Source of the DNA: CAVZCK01 sp963798805
GTDB lineage: Bacteria; Pseudomonadota; Alphaproteobacteria; Rhizobiales; Rhodomicrobiaceae
Direction of reading: 5' to 3'
DNA: 64,000 nt
Assembly (NCBI GenBank): GCA_963798805.1
Contig: CAWCVC010000010.1
Span: 620,001-684,000, forward strand
In this document: positions 44,329 to 53,899 of the stretch, in pieces
Layout of the letters: every line of letters starts with the position of its first letter
How positions within the stretch are numbered: position 1 is the first letter of the stretch
Notes under the pieces: generated by a model
What the model was told of the DNA's origin: nothing
The model's input: only the letters and a program-made list of their open reading frames with translations
The model's database searches: none
Position numbers and translations under genes: made by a program

Positions 44329-45279
44329 ATGAGCCCGGTCCGGCGCGCCGTGGTCTCCTGGGCCATAGGCGTTTTTGCCGTAGCGGCCATGGTTCAGGCT
44401 GCGCAGGCTTCGCGCATTCAGACCGGCCTTTCCGTGGACAGCAAGCTGCTACGCCGGCCGATTGCCTATTCGATCTATATGCCGGAGGAGGCTGCTCCGG
44501 AGGGAGGATGGCCAGTCCTTTATCTGCTGCACGGTCTGAACGGCACCGAGCAGGACTGGCTGAATGCAGGAGATGTCCGCGACACGCTTGACGCGATGAT
44601 CGGCGCCAAGAAAATTCCGCCTCTCGTTGCCATCATGCCCATGGCAGGCAATAGCTGGTATGTCGACGACCCGCGCGAGAAGGGCCTCGGCGCGGTCGCG
44701 TCCGCTTTGCTGAATGAATTCATCCCGGCCGTGGAAAAGCGCCATGGGATCGCGCAGTGCCGGGAAGCCCGGGCCATCGCCGGCGCCTCCATGGGCGGCT
44801 ACGGCGCTCTGCTCTATGCGCTCGATCGGCCCGAGACCTTCGGGGCGGCGATCAGCCTTTCGGGGAGCATTTTCCCCGAAGACAAGGACCTTGATGCGCC
44901 GCGCCAAGCGATGCTGATCGGCCTGGTCCGCGGTGTGTTCGGCGATCCGTTCGATCATAAGCGCTATCAGGCGTGGAACCTCTTCCCGAAGCTCAGGCGG
45001 CTCGGCAGCCAGCCCATCAAGCCGTCGCTGTTTCTCACGGCCGGCGACGGGGACTATCCTCGCCTCCTGCTCGGCGCGACGACATTTCAGATCGCTGCGA
45101 TCTCGGCCGGCTTCAAATCCGAGCTGCGCGTGGATGACGGTGCTCACACCTGGGATTATTGGGCGCGCGCGATCAAACCGGCGCTGGTATGGCTTTCCAG
45201 ACAGATTAGCTTTCGCTGCGAGCCGGCAGTCGGGCACGCTCAAAATCGTCCATCCACGATGATCTCGTCGGCGCCATAG
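44329..45279 (+). CDS. Exported esterase (putative esterase D family)
   Basis: A 316-residue alpha/beta hydrolase with a signal peptide (cleavage near residue 28). Conserved points: VLYLLHGLNGTEQDWLNAGD (oxyanion region), nucleophile serine 154 in AGASMGGYGA, LFLTAGDGDYPRLLLGATTF (acid) and a C-terminal histidine in DDGAHTWDYWARAIKPALVW. Length and motifs fit the EstA/antigen-85-like branch that hydrolyses short esters. opgC lies 27 nt upstream on the same strand, so they may be co-transcribed, perhaps acting on the same surface glucan. Confidence 0.86.
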   Translation: MSPVRRAVVSWAIGVFAVAAMVQAAQASRIQTGLSVDSKLLRRPIAYSIYMPEEAAPEGGWPVLYLLHGLNGTEQDWLNAGDVRDTLDAMIGAKKIPPLVAIMPMAGNSWYVDDPREKGLGAVASALLNEFIPAVEKRHGIAQCREARAIAGASMGGYGALLYALDRPETFGAAISLSGSIFPEDKDLDAPRQAMLIGLVRGVFGDPFDHKRYQAWNLFPKLRRLGSQPIKPSLFLTAGDGDYPRLLLGATTFQIAAISAGFKSELRVDDGAHTWDYWARAIKPALVWLSRQISFRCEPAVGHAQNRPSTMISSAP

Positions 45280-45294
45280 CGAGCTGGTGCATTC

Positions 45295-46290
45295 TCAGCG
45301 GAAATAGAACGGCATGGTGAACTGGCGTCGGCCGGGGGGTATGCCTTCCGGCGAGCGCGGAAATGGCACCGCATTGTGCAAGGCGCTAATCACTGCGAGA
45401 TCGAGCGCCGGATCGCCGCTCGATCTCGAAATGCGCGCATAAACGAGGCCGCCCGATGCGGTCAGGCCGAAGGCCGCAATGACCGTCCCCCTCCCACCGG
45501 ATGAGCCTCGCGGCCGGTTCTGCGAAATGTGCGCCCTGACCCGCGCGCTGTAATCCTCGATCTGGCCCAGGCTTGCGGAAACGCTGGCCGGCGCGTTCCG
45601 GGCGGTTCGCGCGGTGCTGGATCGCGAACGTGCGCCCGACCGCGACCTTGCCGAAGCTTTACGATCCTCGGTCTCCGCCCGTGCTTTGCGCTTCGCTTCA
45701 GCCGCCTTGGCTTCGGCTTCGGCCTTCTGGCGCTTTTTTTCCTCGAGTTTTTGGTGTGCCGCTGTCTCCGCTTCTGCCTGCAGCTCGGCTTCTATCTGCA
45801 CTTTCCGGCGTGCCTCATCCTCGGCCGCTTGAGCGCGCTTTTCCGCTTTGGTCGCCTTGGCCGCCTCGGCTTCGGCCTTCAGTCGCGCGTCCTCCTCCGC
45901 CCGCTGCTTTGTCTCTCCCTCGGCTTCGGTACGATCCTCGTCTGGGGGAGTCTTGGCCGGCTCGGGCAAGACCTTTCGGGCATCGCCGACAGGGCTGTTC
46001 GGAGCCGCCTGCGCCTGCTGCTCGGCCTGCGCTGCGGACGCCACAATCGGCGAGCGAACGAGATTGACGCTGATGGCGGATGTCGGAATGTCGCTGGCGC
46101 CCGGCCGGAGCGGCTGGCGCAGGACGGCGTAGAGGACGGCCGCATGGATGGCGACCGAGGCCGCTGTTGCGATTGCAAAGGTTGCGTGTGGCTTGGTGGG
46201 CAGGACCACGCCGTCGCTTTGCACGGCAGTACCCGTCTCGCCGGGAATGGCGATTGCCTCTTCCTCGCTGACGGACAACGGCTCGGTCAT
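45295..46290 (-). CDS. TonB-family energy-transducer-like protein
   Basis: A 331-residue protein: a short cytoplasmic N-terminus, one membrane segment (FAIATAASVAIHAAVLYAVL, residues about 37-57), a long Ala/Glu/Lys-rich periplasmic coil (about 90-235, with many AEAEAK and KAEA repeats), and a C-terminal TonB domain (about 245-331) with YARISRSSGDPALDLAVISA and FPRSPEGIPPGRRQFTMPFY. It would couple the ExoB-ExbD proton motor to outer-membrane transporters; no exbB/exbD is in the window. The ATG at 46290 is chosen because the longer version adds no recognisable sequence. Confidence 0.85.
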   Translation of the reverse strand: MTEPLSVSEEEAIAIPGETGTAVQSDGVVLPTKPHATFAIATAASVAIHAAVLYAVLRQPLRPGASDIPTSAISVNLVRSPIVASAAQAEQQAQAAPNSPVGDARKVLPEPAKTPPDEDRTEAEGETKQRAEEDARLKAEAEAAKATKAEKRAQAAEDEARRKVQIEAELQAEAETAAHQKLEEKKRQKAEAEAKAAEAKRKARAETEDRKASARSRSGARSRSSTARTARNAPASVSASLGQIEDYSARVRAHISQNRPRGSSGGRGTVIAAFGLTASGGLVYARISRSSGDPALDLAVISALHNAVPFPRSPEGIPPGRRQFTMPFYFR

Positions 46291-46402
46291 GCAAAGATGC
46301 GTCCTCAATCGCGGCATTCTTGAAGCACAGCCGCCTTGAGTCCGCAATGTCTCAGCGAATTGCCGTAACCGCCGCCCGCGCTATTCCGGTCGCGACCGAC
46401 GT

Positions 46403-46747
46403 CTAGAAGCTGATATTGTTGATAACCCAGGCGCCGGCCGCGGCGGCCAGCCCGGCAAGCAGCGCGGGCGGGAGCGTCTTGATCAGCACGGTCAGCAGAG
46501 TAGCAAAGGCCGCCAGCGCCTTTTCACCGGCTTCGAGCAGTTCCCGAATGGCGCGGTAGAGCAGATAGACCACCGTCCCGGCAACCAGCACCAGAAGAAG
46601 CTGCTTCCAAAGCGGTAGCGCGCCGAGTTCATGCCAGGGCACGGCCATGATCTGCTGTACTGACCACCGCCAGATGAGATCGATGAAGGTGAAGATAGCG
46701 GCGATGCCCTGCCGCAGAAACCGCAAGAGCTGATCGATGAACTGCAT
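46403..46747 (-). CDS. Small inner-membrane protein
   Basis: A 114-residue protein with three hydrophobic segments (FLRQGIAAIFTFIDLIWRWS, WKQLLLVLVAGTVVYLLYRA and LIKTLPPALLAGLAAAAGAW). The start at 46747 follows GGGGAGGACTTCGAA, a good ribosome binding site. No family is recognised. It lies 113 nt from the TonB-like gene on the same strand and could be a partner of it. Confidence 0.6.
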   Translation of the reverse strand: MQFIDQLLRFLRQGIAAIFTFIDLIWRWSVQQIMAVPWHELGALPLWKQLLLVLVAGTVVYLLYRAIRELLEAGEKALAAFATLLTVLIKTLPPALLAGLAAAAGAWVINNISF

Positions 46748-47152
46748 TTCGAAGTCCTCCCCAACAGGCTTACGCCCATGCCCCAGGACGGCGCCGCCAA
46801 GGCGCATCTGCACCTTCGCGGACCGGCCAAAAGTTTGCCATGGAACCGCGCTCAGGTAAGCAGAAATGATGGAATTTTGCCCGCATCACCCTTATCCGCG
46901 GCTCTAAAACCCCGCATCGGGGCGCGAGTTCCCGCAGGCTGGTTTTTCCCTTGCCAGCTTTGGTTGCAGCGGCGCTTCTTCACACACGCCGGAACCGCCG
47001 AAAGGGACTGTAGCGGCTTCGATTTTTTGGAGGAAATCAGTTGCTCCGCTCCAGCGGAGGAGGCAAAGTCCGGCACGCGGCCCGCCACGATGGTGATGGT
47101 GTGTGACCTCGCCGCTCCTTCCCGTTTTCATTCAGCGTTCCATATTCTCCCC
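46748..47152. promoter_or_regulatory. Divergent intergenic region
   Basis: About 405 bp between the reverse-strand small membrane protein gene and the forward ABC exporter genes. No supported gene; a Trp/Arg-rich open frame extends the ABC gene upstream but lacks family match. The promoters of both neighbours should be here. Confidence 0.35.
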
Positions 47153-48079
47153 ATGGATCCGATCATCACGATTTCCGACCTGTCGAAGACCTATGCCGGC
47201 GGCTTCAAGGCGCTCAAGACGATCAATCTCGAGATCCGGCAAGGCGAAATCTTCGCGCTTCTGGGGCCGAATGGCGCCGGGAAGACCACGTTGATCAGCA
47301 TCATCTGCGGCCTCGTCAATCCCACCGGCGGGAGCGTGACGGTGGACGGGCATGACATCATCACCGATTATCGTGCGGCGCGATCCCTGATCGGGCTTGT
47401 GCCGCAGGAGTTGACGACCGATGCGTTCGAGACGGTCTGGGCCACCGTCAGCTTCAGCCGCGGCCTGTTCGGCAAGGAAGCCGATCCGGCCCATGTCGAA
47501 AAGGTGCTGCGGCAACTGTCCCTGTGGGACAAGAAGGACAGCCGCCTGATGACGTTGTCGGGCGGCATGAAGCGCCGCGTCCTCGTCGCCAAGGCACTCT
47601 CGCATGAGCCGAAAATCCTCTTTCTCGACGAGCCGACCGCCGGCGTCGATGTCGAGTTGCGGCGGGGAATGTGGGACGTGGTCCGCTCGCTTAGGGATTC
47701 CGGCGTCACCATCATTCTGACGACGCATTACATCCAGGAAGCCCAGGAGATGGCTGACCGCGTCGGCGTTATCAATCGCGGCGAGATCGTTCTCGTCGAG
47801 GAGAAGGCCGAGCTGATGCAGAAGCTCGGGCGCAAGCAGCTCATTCTCGACCTGCAGAAGAAGCTCGGTGATATCCCCGAGCCGCTGGCGGGCTATACAC
47901 TGGAGATCGCCGATGGCGGCCACCAGCTTGTCTATACCTATGACACGCAGGCGGAGCGGACCGGCATCGCCACGCTGCTCCGGACGCTCAACGAGGCCGG
48001 CATCCGCGTCAGGGATCTGAACACCAAGCAAAGCTCGCTTGAGGAAATTTTCGTCGATCTGGTGAGACAAACGGCATGA
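47153..48079 (+). CDS. ABC-2 type exporter ATP-binding protein
   Basis: A 308-residue ATPase that drives an ABC-2 type exporter together with the next gene. Walker A GPNGAGKTTLISII lies at residues 38-51, the signature is LSGGMKRRVLVAKALSHEPK, Walker B ILFLDEPTAGVDVELRRGMW and the switch histidine is in TIILTTHYIQEAQEMADRVG. The ATG at 47153 begins MDPIITISDLSKTYAGGFKA; the open frame upstream has no family match. The stop overlaps the permease start by 4 nt, so the two are translationally coupled. Substrate unknown; the combination fits YadG/YadH-like or drug/polysaccharide exporters. Confidence 0.93.
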   Translation: MDPIITISDLSKTYAGGFKALKTINLEIRQGEIFALLGPNGAGKTTLISIICGLVNPTGGSVTVDGHDIITDYRAARSLIGLVPQELTTDAFETVWATVSFSRGLFGKEADPAHVEKVLRQLSLWDKKDSRLMTLSGGMKRRVLVAKALSHEPKILFLDEPTAGVDVELRRGMWDVVRSLRDSGVTIILTTHYIQEAQEMADRVGVINRGEIVLVEEKAELMQKLGRKQLILDLQKKLGDIPEPLAGYTLEIADGGHQLVYTYDTQAERTGIATLLRTLNEAGIRVRDLNTKQSSLEEIFVDLVRQTA

Positions 48080-48837
48080 ATGTCTACGCGGTCAAGGCAA
48101 TCTACCTCTTCGAAATGACGCGCTTCTGGCGCACGCTCTGGCAGAGCCTGGTCTCGCCGGTCGTCTCGACATCGCTCTATTTCGTCGTATTCGGCTCGGC
48201 AATCGGCTCGCGGATCAGCCAGATCGACGGCGTGAGCTATGGCGAGTTCCTGGTCCCCGGCCTGATCATGCTGAATTTGCTGACGCAGAGCATCGCGAAT
48301 GCCTCTTTCGGCATCTATTTCCCGAAATTCACCGGCACGATCTATGAGATCATGTCGGCGCCGGTCTCATTCTTCGAGATCGTCCTCGGCTATGTCGGAG
48401 CGGCGGCAACAAAGGCGATCCTGCTCGGCCTGATCATCATGGCGACGGCGGCGCTTTTCGTGCCGCTCAAGATCGCACATCCGTTCTGGATGGTGTTCTT
48501 TCTCACCATGACCGCGATCACCTTCAGCCTGTTCGGCTTCATCATCGGGATCTGGGCGGACGGGTTCGAGAAGCTGCAGATCGTGCCGCTGCTGATCGTC
48601 ACTCCGCTCGTCTTTCTAGGCGGCAGCTTCTATTCGATCCACATGCTGCCGCCCTTCTGGCAGAAGGTGACGCTCCTTAATCCGGTGCTCTATCTGATCA
48701 GCGGCTTTCGCTGGAGCTTTTACGAGATCGCCGATGTGAGCGTGGTGGTCAGCATCGTTATGATCGCCGTGTTCCTCGCCATTTGCCTCAGCGTGATCTG
48801 GTGGATTTTCGAGACGGGATATCGGCTGAAAGCGTAA
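48076..48837 (+). CDS. ABC-2 type transporter permease
   Basis: A 253-residue permease with six hydrophobic segments in the ABC-2 layout: RFWRTLWQSLVSPVVSTSLY, GEFLVPGLIMLNLLTQSIAN, IYEIMSAPVSFFEIVLGYVG, ILLGLIIMATAALFVPLKIA, LLIVTPLVFLGGSFYSIHML and the last near the C-terminus. The LVPG(L/I) and LGGSFYSIHMLP motifs are typical of the YadH-like branch. Start overlaps the ATPase stop (ATGA). Confidence 0.92.
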   Translation: MNVYAVKAIYLFEMTRFWRTLWQSLVSPVVSTSLYFVVFGSAIGSRISQIDGVSYGEFLVPGLIMLNLLTQSIANASFGIYFPKFTGTIYEIMSAPVSFFEIVLGYVGAAATKAILLGLIIMATAALFVPLKIAHPFWMVFFLTMTAITFSLFGFIIGIWADGFEKLQIVPLLIVTPLVFLGGSFYSIHMLPPFWQKVTLLNPVLYLISGFRWSFYEIADVSVVVSIVMIAVFLAICLSVIWWIFETGYRLKA

Positions 48838-48936
48838 TCGGCCGTCGAAAGGTCAGTAACGCTACCGACCGACGCTGAGCTTGCCGAAAATTCAGGGACC
48901 TCGCGATCAAGCCGGAGCGCCAATTGGAAGCGAACG

Positions 48937-49953
48937 TCAGGCGGGGAGGCCCGCGCCTCCGCCTTGGGCTACCGTCCCGTGTGGGACGCTACGAGCTCCC
49001 GCTGCTTCTCGGCGATGGCGGAGGAACTCGATGTCGACGAATTCGTTGCGCATGAAGTCGACTTGGCCCGACGTGAGAACATTCCCAGCGCTGTGACTTC
49101 CTTTGCCTGCTGGCGCTACGCCGGTGAAGGCAACGGTCTGCAGCGACTGCTTGGAGAAGTCGAGGCGCGCGACAAGCTCCGGATTGGGCCGGTAGGCCGT
49201 ATTGGACACCACGTGGACGACCTTGAAACCCTCTAGCTTGAGCTGGGTCAGGAACGAATCCATCGCTTCGGCGGTAATCTCCTTGAGATCATGGAATAGG
49301 ACAATGCCGCGGCCCATATGCCGGATCCGTTCCATCGCCCGATTGATCAGCTGTTCCGGCGTTTGGTTGTGGATCGTGTCGTCCGAGACGACATCGACGG
49401 ACCAGACGCTGATATTGCGGCTTGCCAGATAGGCGTTGAGCTCGGGCGACTGGTTGAGGCCCGGATAACGGAAGAACGGCGCGATCGGCTGTCCCAACGC
49501 GTGGGAGGTGGCGACAAAGCCTTTCTCGATCTCGACCTTGGCTTCGTCGAGCGGCATCTTGGTCAGATCGCGTGGATGAGACCAGCTATGGCTCGCAATG
49601 GTGTTGCCGCGCCTTGCCGCGTCCTTCAGCGCGCTCGACATGAAGATCGCCATGCGGCCGACGGTGAAGAAGGTTGCCTTCACACAGTGACGGTCGAGAG
49701 CGTCGAGAATGGCTTTGGTGTTACGAGGATGCGGACCGTCGTCGAAGGTCAGCACCACCTCGCCGCGCCGGACCGGCACGGTTTCCTTATATTGCAGGCG
49801 GCCGAAATATTTGCCGCCGGTCGAGTCGATGGCGATCGTCCGCGACAGGCCTGTCGTTGCCGGGTCGTCCGCACAATCGCCAGCGGCATGGGCGGAGGAC
49901 GCCATGCTGATGAGAAGGGTGGCGACGGAGACGAATTGGAGACAACGATACAT
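48937..49953 (-). CDS. Exported polysaccharide deacetylase (NodB domain)
   Basis: A 338-residue secreted protein with a signal peptide (MYRCLQFVSVATLLISMASS, cleavage after AHA). The carbohydrate esterase 4 fold is marked by motif 1 VVLTFDDGPHPRNTKAILDA (catalytic/metal aspartates), motif 2 ASHSWSHPRDL (metal histidines) and motif 3 FFRYPGLNQSPELNAYL, plus GIVLFHDLKE near the C-terminus. It would remove N-acetyl groups from peptidoglycan, chitin-type or exopolysaccharide amino sugars. The last 80 residues have no known fold. Confidence 0.9.
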   Translation of the reverse strand: MYRCLQFVSVATLLISMASSAHAAGDCADDPATTGLSRTIAIDSTGGKYFGRLQYKETVPVRRGEVVLTFDDGPHPRNTKAILDALDRHCVKATFFTVGRMAIFMSSALKDAARRGNTIASHSWSHPRDLTKMPLDEAKVEIEKGFVATSHALGQPIAPFFRYPGLNQSPELNAYLASRNISVWSVDVVSDDTIHNQTPEQLINRAMERIRHMGRGIVLFHDLKEITAEAMDSFLTQLKLEGFKVVHVVSNTAYRPNPELVARLDFSKQSLQTVAFTGVAPAGKGSHSAGNVLTSGQVDFMRNEFVDIEFLRHRREAAGARSVPHGTVAQGGGAGLPA

Positions 49954-50144
49954 GCTAAACCCTTCCGGCCCTCAAAGAACCCGATATCGCGTTCCATTCT
50001 GCTATCAGGCTGGTCGGACACAAGTCCGAATTGATAACCCGCCGCAGTTGGAGACGGGCTGTTGATTCTCTGCTACAGCCCTCGATTTCAGCCATCAAAT
50101 CGGCATACTCTTCTGACTTTCTAACTCTATGCGTGGGCGCGCCA

Positions 50145-50930
50145 ATGCCTCTGAAAATCGCCAGCTGGAACGTCAACTCCATCAAAATCAGAGTCGAAGG
50201 CACAGCCGACTGGCTGCGCGAGACGGCGCCGGATATCGTCTGCCTCCAGGAACTGAAATGCCAAGATAACGCCTTCCCCCGAACGATCTTTGAAGATCTT
50301 GGCTACAATACCGCCTCATTTGGTCAAAAATCGTACAATGGCGTGGCGGTGCTATCGAAATGGCCGATCAGCGATGTAACGGCGGGCCTGCCAACCTTTG
50401 CCGAGGACGATCAGGCGCGCTATCTCGAATGCGTCGTCGGACTGCCGGATCGGGCGATCCGCGTCGCCTCCATCTATCTGCCGAACGGCAATCCGCCCGA
50501 TACGCCCAAATTCGACTATAAGCTGCGCTGGATGTCCGCCTTGCGCGATCATGCGAAAAGCCTTCTCGCCTATGAGGAGCGGCTTTTCCTCGCTGGCGAC
50601 TACAACATCATCCCCACCACTGCCGACGTTCATGACCCCGAAGCCTGGAGAGGCGACGCGCTGTTCCGGATCGAGAGCCGCAAGAGCTTTCGTGCGCTTC
50701 TGAGTCTGGGTTTTCGAGATGCGCTTCGGCTATGTACCGACGATCCGGGGCTTTACAGCTTCTGGGACTATCAGGCAGGGGCCTGGCAGAAAAACAACGG
50801 CATCCGCATCGATCACATTCTGCTCTCGCCGGAGGCGGCCGGGGAAATCAGGCAAGCCGGCATCGACAAACATGTCCGCGGCCGGGAAAAGCCCTCGGAT
50901 CATGTGCCGGTCTGGGCAATTCTCCACTGA
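50145..50930 (+). CDS. xthA: Exodeoxyribonuclease III
   Basis: A 261-residue AP endonuclease/3'-5' exonuclease of base-excision repair. It shows the start MPLKIASWNVNSIKIRVEGT, the metal glutamate in CLQELKCQDN, the catalytic tyrosine in ASIYLPNGNPPDT, the aspartate/asparagine pair in AGDYNIIPT, WDYQAGAWQKNNGIRIDHIL and the final SDHVPVWAIL with the catalytic histidine. The length is the usual one. The in-frame extension upstream of ATG 50145 has no family match, so the short start is used. Confidence 0.94.
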   Translation: MPLKIASWNVNSIKIRVEGTADWLRETAPDIVCLQELKCQDNAFPRTIFEDLGYNTASFGQKSYNGVAVLSKWPISDVTAGLPTFAEDDQARYLECVVGLPDRAIRVASIYLPNGNPPDTPKFDYKLRWMSALRDHAKSLLAYEERLFLAGDYNIIPTTADVHDPEAWRGDALFRIESRKSFRALLSLGFRDALRLCTDDPGLYSFWDYQAGAWQKNNGIRIDHILLSPEAAGEIRQAGIDKHVRGREKPSDHVPVWAILH

Positions 50931-51005
50931 TCCCGCGCGGGCAACAGGTGTGCTCTTGCCTGGAATTTCGGCTTTCGGGCCTGTGCTACACGGCCCGAAA
51001 GCAGC

Positions 51006-51989
51006 TCACTGCGAGGGTGAGGAGGTTGGCGCGGCGGACCCCGGCGGCACGGTCGCCCTGGTCGTCAGATTGCCGTAGCTGTCGGAATTGGTTGCCTTGT
51101 CGAGGTTCAAGCCTTTCAACTGGCGCGTGGGAGAGCGGACCGGCGTTGGAACGCCTCCCGGCTCATTGGTGACGGTCGCGGCTGTCTGGAGCGTGTTACT
51201 GGCCGGATCGCCATGCACGCTCTTCCATTTGTCAACCAGCGCAAGCGCTTCCTGCTCGACATCCTTCGACGCCGTGATCATCGCATCGTCATAGAGCGAG
51301 CCGATCCAGGCGCGGTCCTCTGGGGAGGTACCTTCCTTGCCGAGGATCAAGAGCGCGAGGCCGGCCGCCTGACGGCGCTTCATCACCTTGCCTTCCCACA
51401 TCATCGAGCCGAGCAAGGCCTGCGCCGGCGGATAACGCTTCCTCGCCGCGCTATCGAGGAAATAGATCGCCATGGCCGTGTTCTGGGTAATGCCTTCGCC
51501 CGAAAGATAAAGCTTGGCAAGTTCGTAAAGGCTCGCCGGATCCTGCAGGATGACGCCGCCATGGAAATAGAGATCGGCCGCCGCGCTCATATTGCGCTCC
51601 CAGCCGGCAACTGGGAGCCCCTTGGCGTAGCAATCCGCCGCGCGGCGAAACGCTTCCGCTGCCAGATGGGCGTCGGGATCGAAGCGGTCGACCTTGGCGA
51701 CGCGCTCCGTCGCCAGGCTATAGCTCCGGCAAGCCCTCAAACGGTCCTTCTCGACCAGCTTGCCTTCGTCATAGATCCTGCCGATGTGCAACAAGGCGCG
51801 GACGTCGCCGCGATCGGATGCACGCTGCAAAGCCGAAAGGCCGACTTCGACCTGGCCTTTTTGGAACGCCGCGTCGGCGTTAACCATTTCATCGAAAACC
51901 GAGCTTTCGGTACGCTCTGACGCGAAAGCCCCACTTGAAAGCGCAACAACTAGAGTAAGCGCCGAAATTACCCCGAAGACGTGCCGCAT
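51006..51989 (-). CDS. Secreted Sel1-repeat protein
   Basis: A 327-residue protein with a signal peptide (MRHVFGVISALTLVVALSSG, cleavage after AFA). The middle carries Sel1/TPR-like repeats such as VRALLHIGRIYDEGKLVEKD, LYELAKLYLSGEGITQNTAM and AIYFLDSAARKRYPPAQALL. The C-terminal 60 residues are low-complexity Thr/Pro/Ser. Such proteins often mediate protein contacts at the envelope. The start follows the ilvD stop directly (TAGGATG), so translation is probably coupled to ilvD. Confidence 0.85.
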   Translation of the reverse strand: MRHVFGVISALTLVVALSSGAFASERTESSVFDEMVNADAAFQKGQVEVGLSALQRASDRGDVRALLHIGRIYDEGKLVEKDRLRACRSYSLATERVAKVDRFDPDAHLAAEAFRRAADCYAKGLPVAGWERNMSAAADLYFHGGVILQDPASLYELAKLYLSGEGITQNTAMAIYFLDSAARKRYPPAQALLGSMMWEGKVMKRRQAAGLALLILGKEGTSPEDRAWIGSLYDDAMITASKDVEQEALALVDKWKSVHGDPASNTLQTAATVTNEPGGVPTPVRSPTRQLKGLNLDKATNSDSYGNLTTRATVPPGSAAPTSSPSQ

Positions 51990-51990
51990 C

Positions 51991-53715
51991 CTACTGATCC
52001 GCGTAACAAACAGTTTCTTCCTTTGCCCCCGGATGCGTGACCGCACCCAATCGCGCGGGCCCGACCCCCTGCGCGTACTTCCAGAGTACCCCACTCTGAT
52101 ATTGATTTTGTGGCGGCATCCAGGCCGCTTTGCGATTTGCGAGCTCTTCTTCCGAAACTTCCAGATCGAGCCGCCCCGCTTCGGCATCGATGGAAATGAT
52201 ATCGCCGTCGCGGACGAGGCCAATCGGACCGCCGACGGCTGCTTCCGGCCCGACATGGCCGATACAGAAGCCGCGGGTCCCGCCGGAAAACCGCCCGTCC
52301 GTGATCAGCGCAACCTTCTCACCGGCGCCCTGTCCGTAAAGCGCGGCCGTAGTCGAGAGCATTTCCCGCATTCCTGGGCCGCCTCTGGGCCCCTCATAGC
52401 GAATGACAATGACGTCGCCGTCCTTATAGTTCCGCTCTTCGACCGCGCGAAACGCATCTTCTTCGCAATCGAAACAGCGCGCCGGACCGCGGAAGGTCAG
52501 CTTTTTGAGGCCGGCGACCTTGACGATCGCGCCGTCGGGCGCCAGCGTGCCGCGAAGCCCGGCCACGCCGCCAGTCGGCGACAGCGGGCGGCTCAGCGGA
52601 CGGATCACATCCTGCTCCTCGGGGAACTGCACGTTCTTGAGGTTTTCAGCGATGGTCTGGCCCGTGACGGTCAGGCAGTCGCCATGGATGAAGCCGCCAT
52701 CGAGCAGGATCTTCAGCAGCACCGGCATGCCGCCAACATCGTACATGTCCTTGGCGACATAGCGCCCGCCGGGCTTCAGGTCGGCGATATAGGGCGTCCG
52801 CTTGAAGATCTCGGCGACGTCGAAGAGATCGAATTCAATGCCCGCCTCATGCGCGATCGCGGGCAGATGCAGCGCGGCGTTGGTCGAGCCGCCCGAAGCT
52901 GCGACGACGGTTGCGGCGTTCTCCAGTGCTTGCCGGGTAACGATGTCGCGCGGGCGGATGTTCTGCGCGAGCAAACTCATCACCCCCTTGCCGCTTTCAT
53001 GAGCGTATCTGTCCCGGCTCTCATAGGGAGCCGGCGCCCCGGCGGAGCCCGGCATGGCAAGGCCGATCGCCTCCGAAACGCAGGCCATGGTGTTAGCGGT
53101 GAATTGCCCGCCGCAGGAGCCGGCGCTTGGGCAGGCCACGCATTCGAGCTCATGCAGATCGTCTTCGGACATGTTGCCCGCCGAATATTGGCCGACGGCC
53201 TCGAACACATCCACCACCGTGACATCGTGGCCCTTGAACCGGCCGGGCAGGATGGAGCCGCCATACATGAATACGCTCGGCACGTTCAAGCGGATCATCG
53301 CCATCATCATGCCCGGCAAAGATTTGTCGCATCCCGCGATGCCGACCATGGCGTCATAGCAATGGCCGCGCATGGTCACCTCGATCAAGTCGGCGATGAC
53401 TTCGCGGGAGACGAGCGACGACTTCATGCCCTGGTGACCCATGGCGATGCCGTCCGTGACCGTAATCGTACAAAATTCACGCGGTGTGCCATTCGCCTCT
53501 GCGACGCCCTTTTTCACCGTCTGGGCCTGACGCATCAGCGAAATATTGCAAGGCGCGGCTTCGTTCCAGCAGGAGACGACGCCGACAAAGGGCTGATTGA
53601 TCTGCTCTTCGGTCAGCCCCATCGCGTAATAATAGGACCGATGAGGCGCGCGCTCCGGCCCAACGGTCACATGCCGGCTCGGGAGGCGTGCTTTATCGAA
53701 TGTTTTCGCGTCCAT
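51991..53715 (-). CDS. ilvD: Dihydroxy-acid dehydratase
   Basis: A 574-residue enzyme of branched-chain amino-acid synthesis that converts dihydroxyacids to 2-keto acids with an iron-sulfur cluster. Cluster cysteines lie in VGIAGCDKSLPGMMMAMIRL and ACPSAGSCGGQFTANTMACV, with the preceding GVVSCWNEAAPC. The C-terminal domain holds ALITDGRFSGGTRGFCIGHV, GPEA and the IDAEAGRLDLEVSEEEL region. Length and motifs are complete. The Sel1 gene follows without a gap on the same strand. ilvD itself is preceded by AT-rich DNA (53760-53830) that should hold its promoter. Confidence 0.95.
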   Translation of the reverse strand: MDAKTFDKARLPSRHVTVGPERAPHRSYYYAMGLTEEQINQPFVGVVSCWNEAAPCNISLMRQAQTVKKGVAEANGTPREFCTITVTDGIAMGHQGMKSSLVSREVIADLIEVTMRGHCYDAMVGIAGCDKSLPGMMMAMIRLNVPSVFMYGGSILPGRFKGHDVTVVDVFEAVGQYSAGNMSEDDLHELECVACPSAGSCGGQFTANTMACVSEAIGLAMPGSAGAPAPYESRDRYAHESGKGVMSLLAQNIRPRDIVTRQALENAATVVAASGGSTNAALHLPAIAHEAGIEFDLFDVAEIFKRTPYIADLKPGGRYVAKDMYDVGGMPVLLKILLDGGFIHGDCLTVTGQTIAENLKNVQFPEEQDVIRPLSRPLSPTGGVAGLRGTLAPDGAIVKVAGLKKLTFRGPARCFDCEEDAFRAVEERNYKDGDVIVIRYEGPRGGPGMREMLSTTAALYGQGAGEKVALITDGRFSGGTRGFCIGHVGPEAAVGGPIGLVRDGDIISIDAEAGRLDLEVSEEELANRKAAWMPPQNQYQSGVLWKYAQGVGPARLGAVTHPGAKEETVCYADQ

Positions 53716-53899
53716 ACTTTGTCTCTAATCCGCACGCGGCCCTTGATCCGATCGGCACGAAAAACGAGGAGCCGCTCTGCTATTTGATCCAGAATAAATC
53801 TAATATTGCAACCAGACCGTTCAAATTTTCTTTAACTTAAACTCTTTTGCCGCCCACCGGCAGCCCGACATCAACCATATTCGGAGGTTAGGGAGTTTT

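Noticed and set aside
47132..48070. A 312-codon reverse frame opposite the ABC ATPase gene
   Set aside because: Shadow frame; the forward strand has all ABC motifs.
51784..53787. A 667-codon open frame on the plus strand opposite ilvD and the Sel1 gene
   Set aside because: It is the antisense of two well-supported genes, has no family motif and arises from the high GC content.
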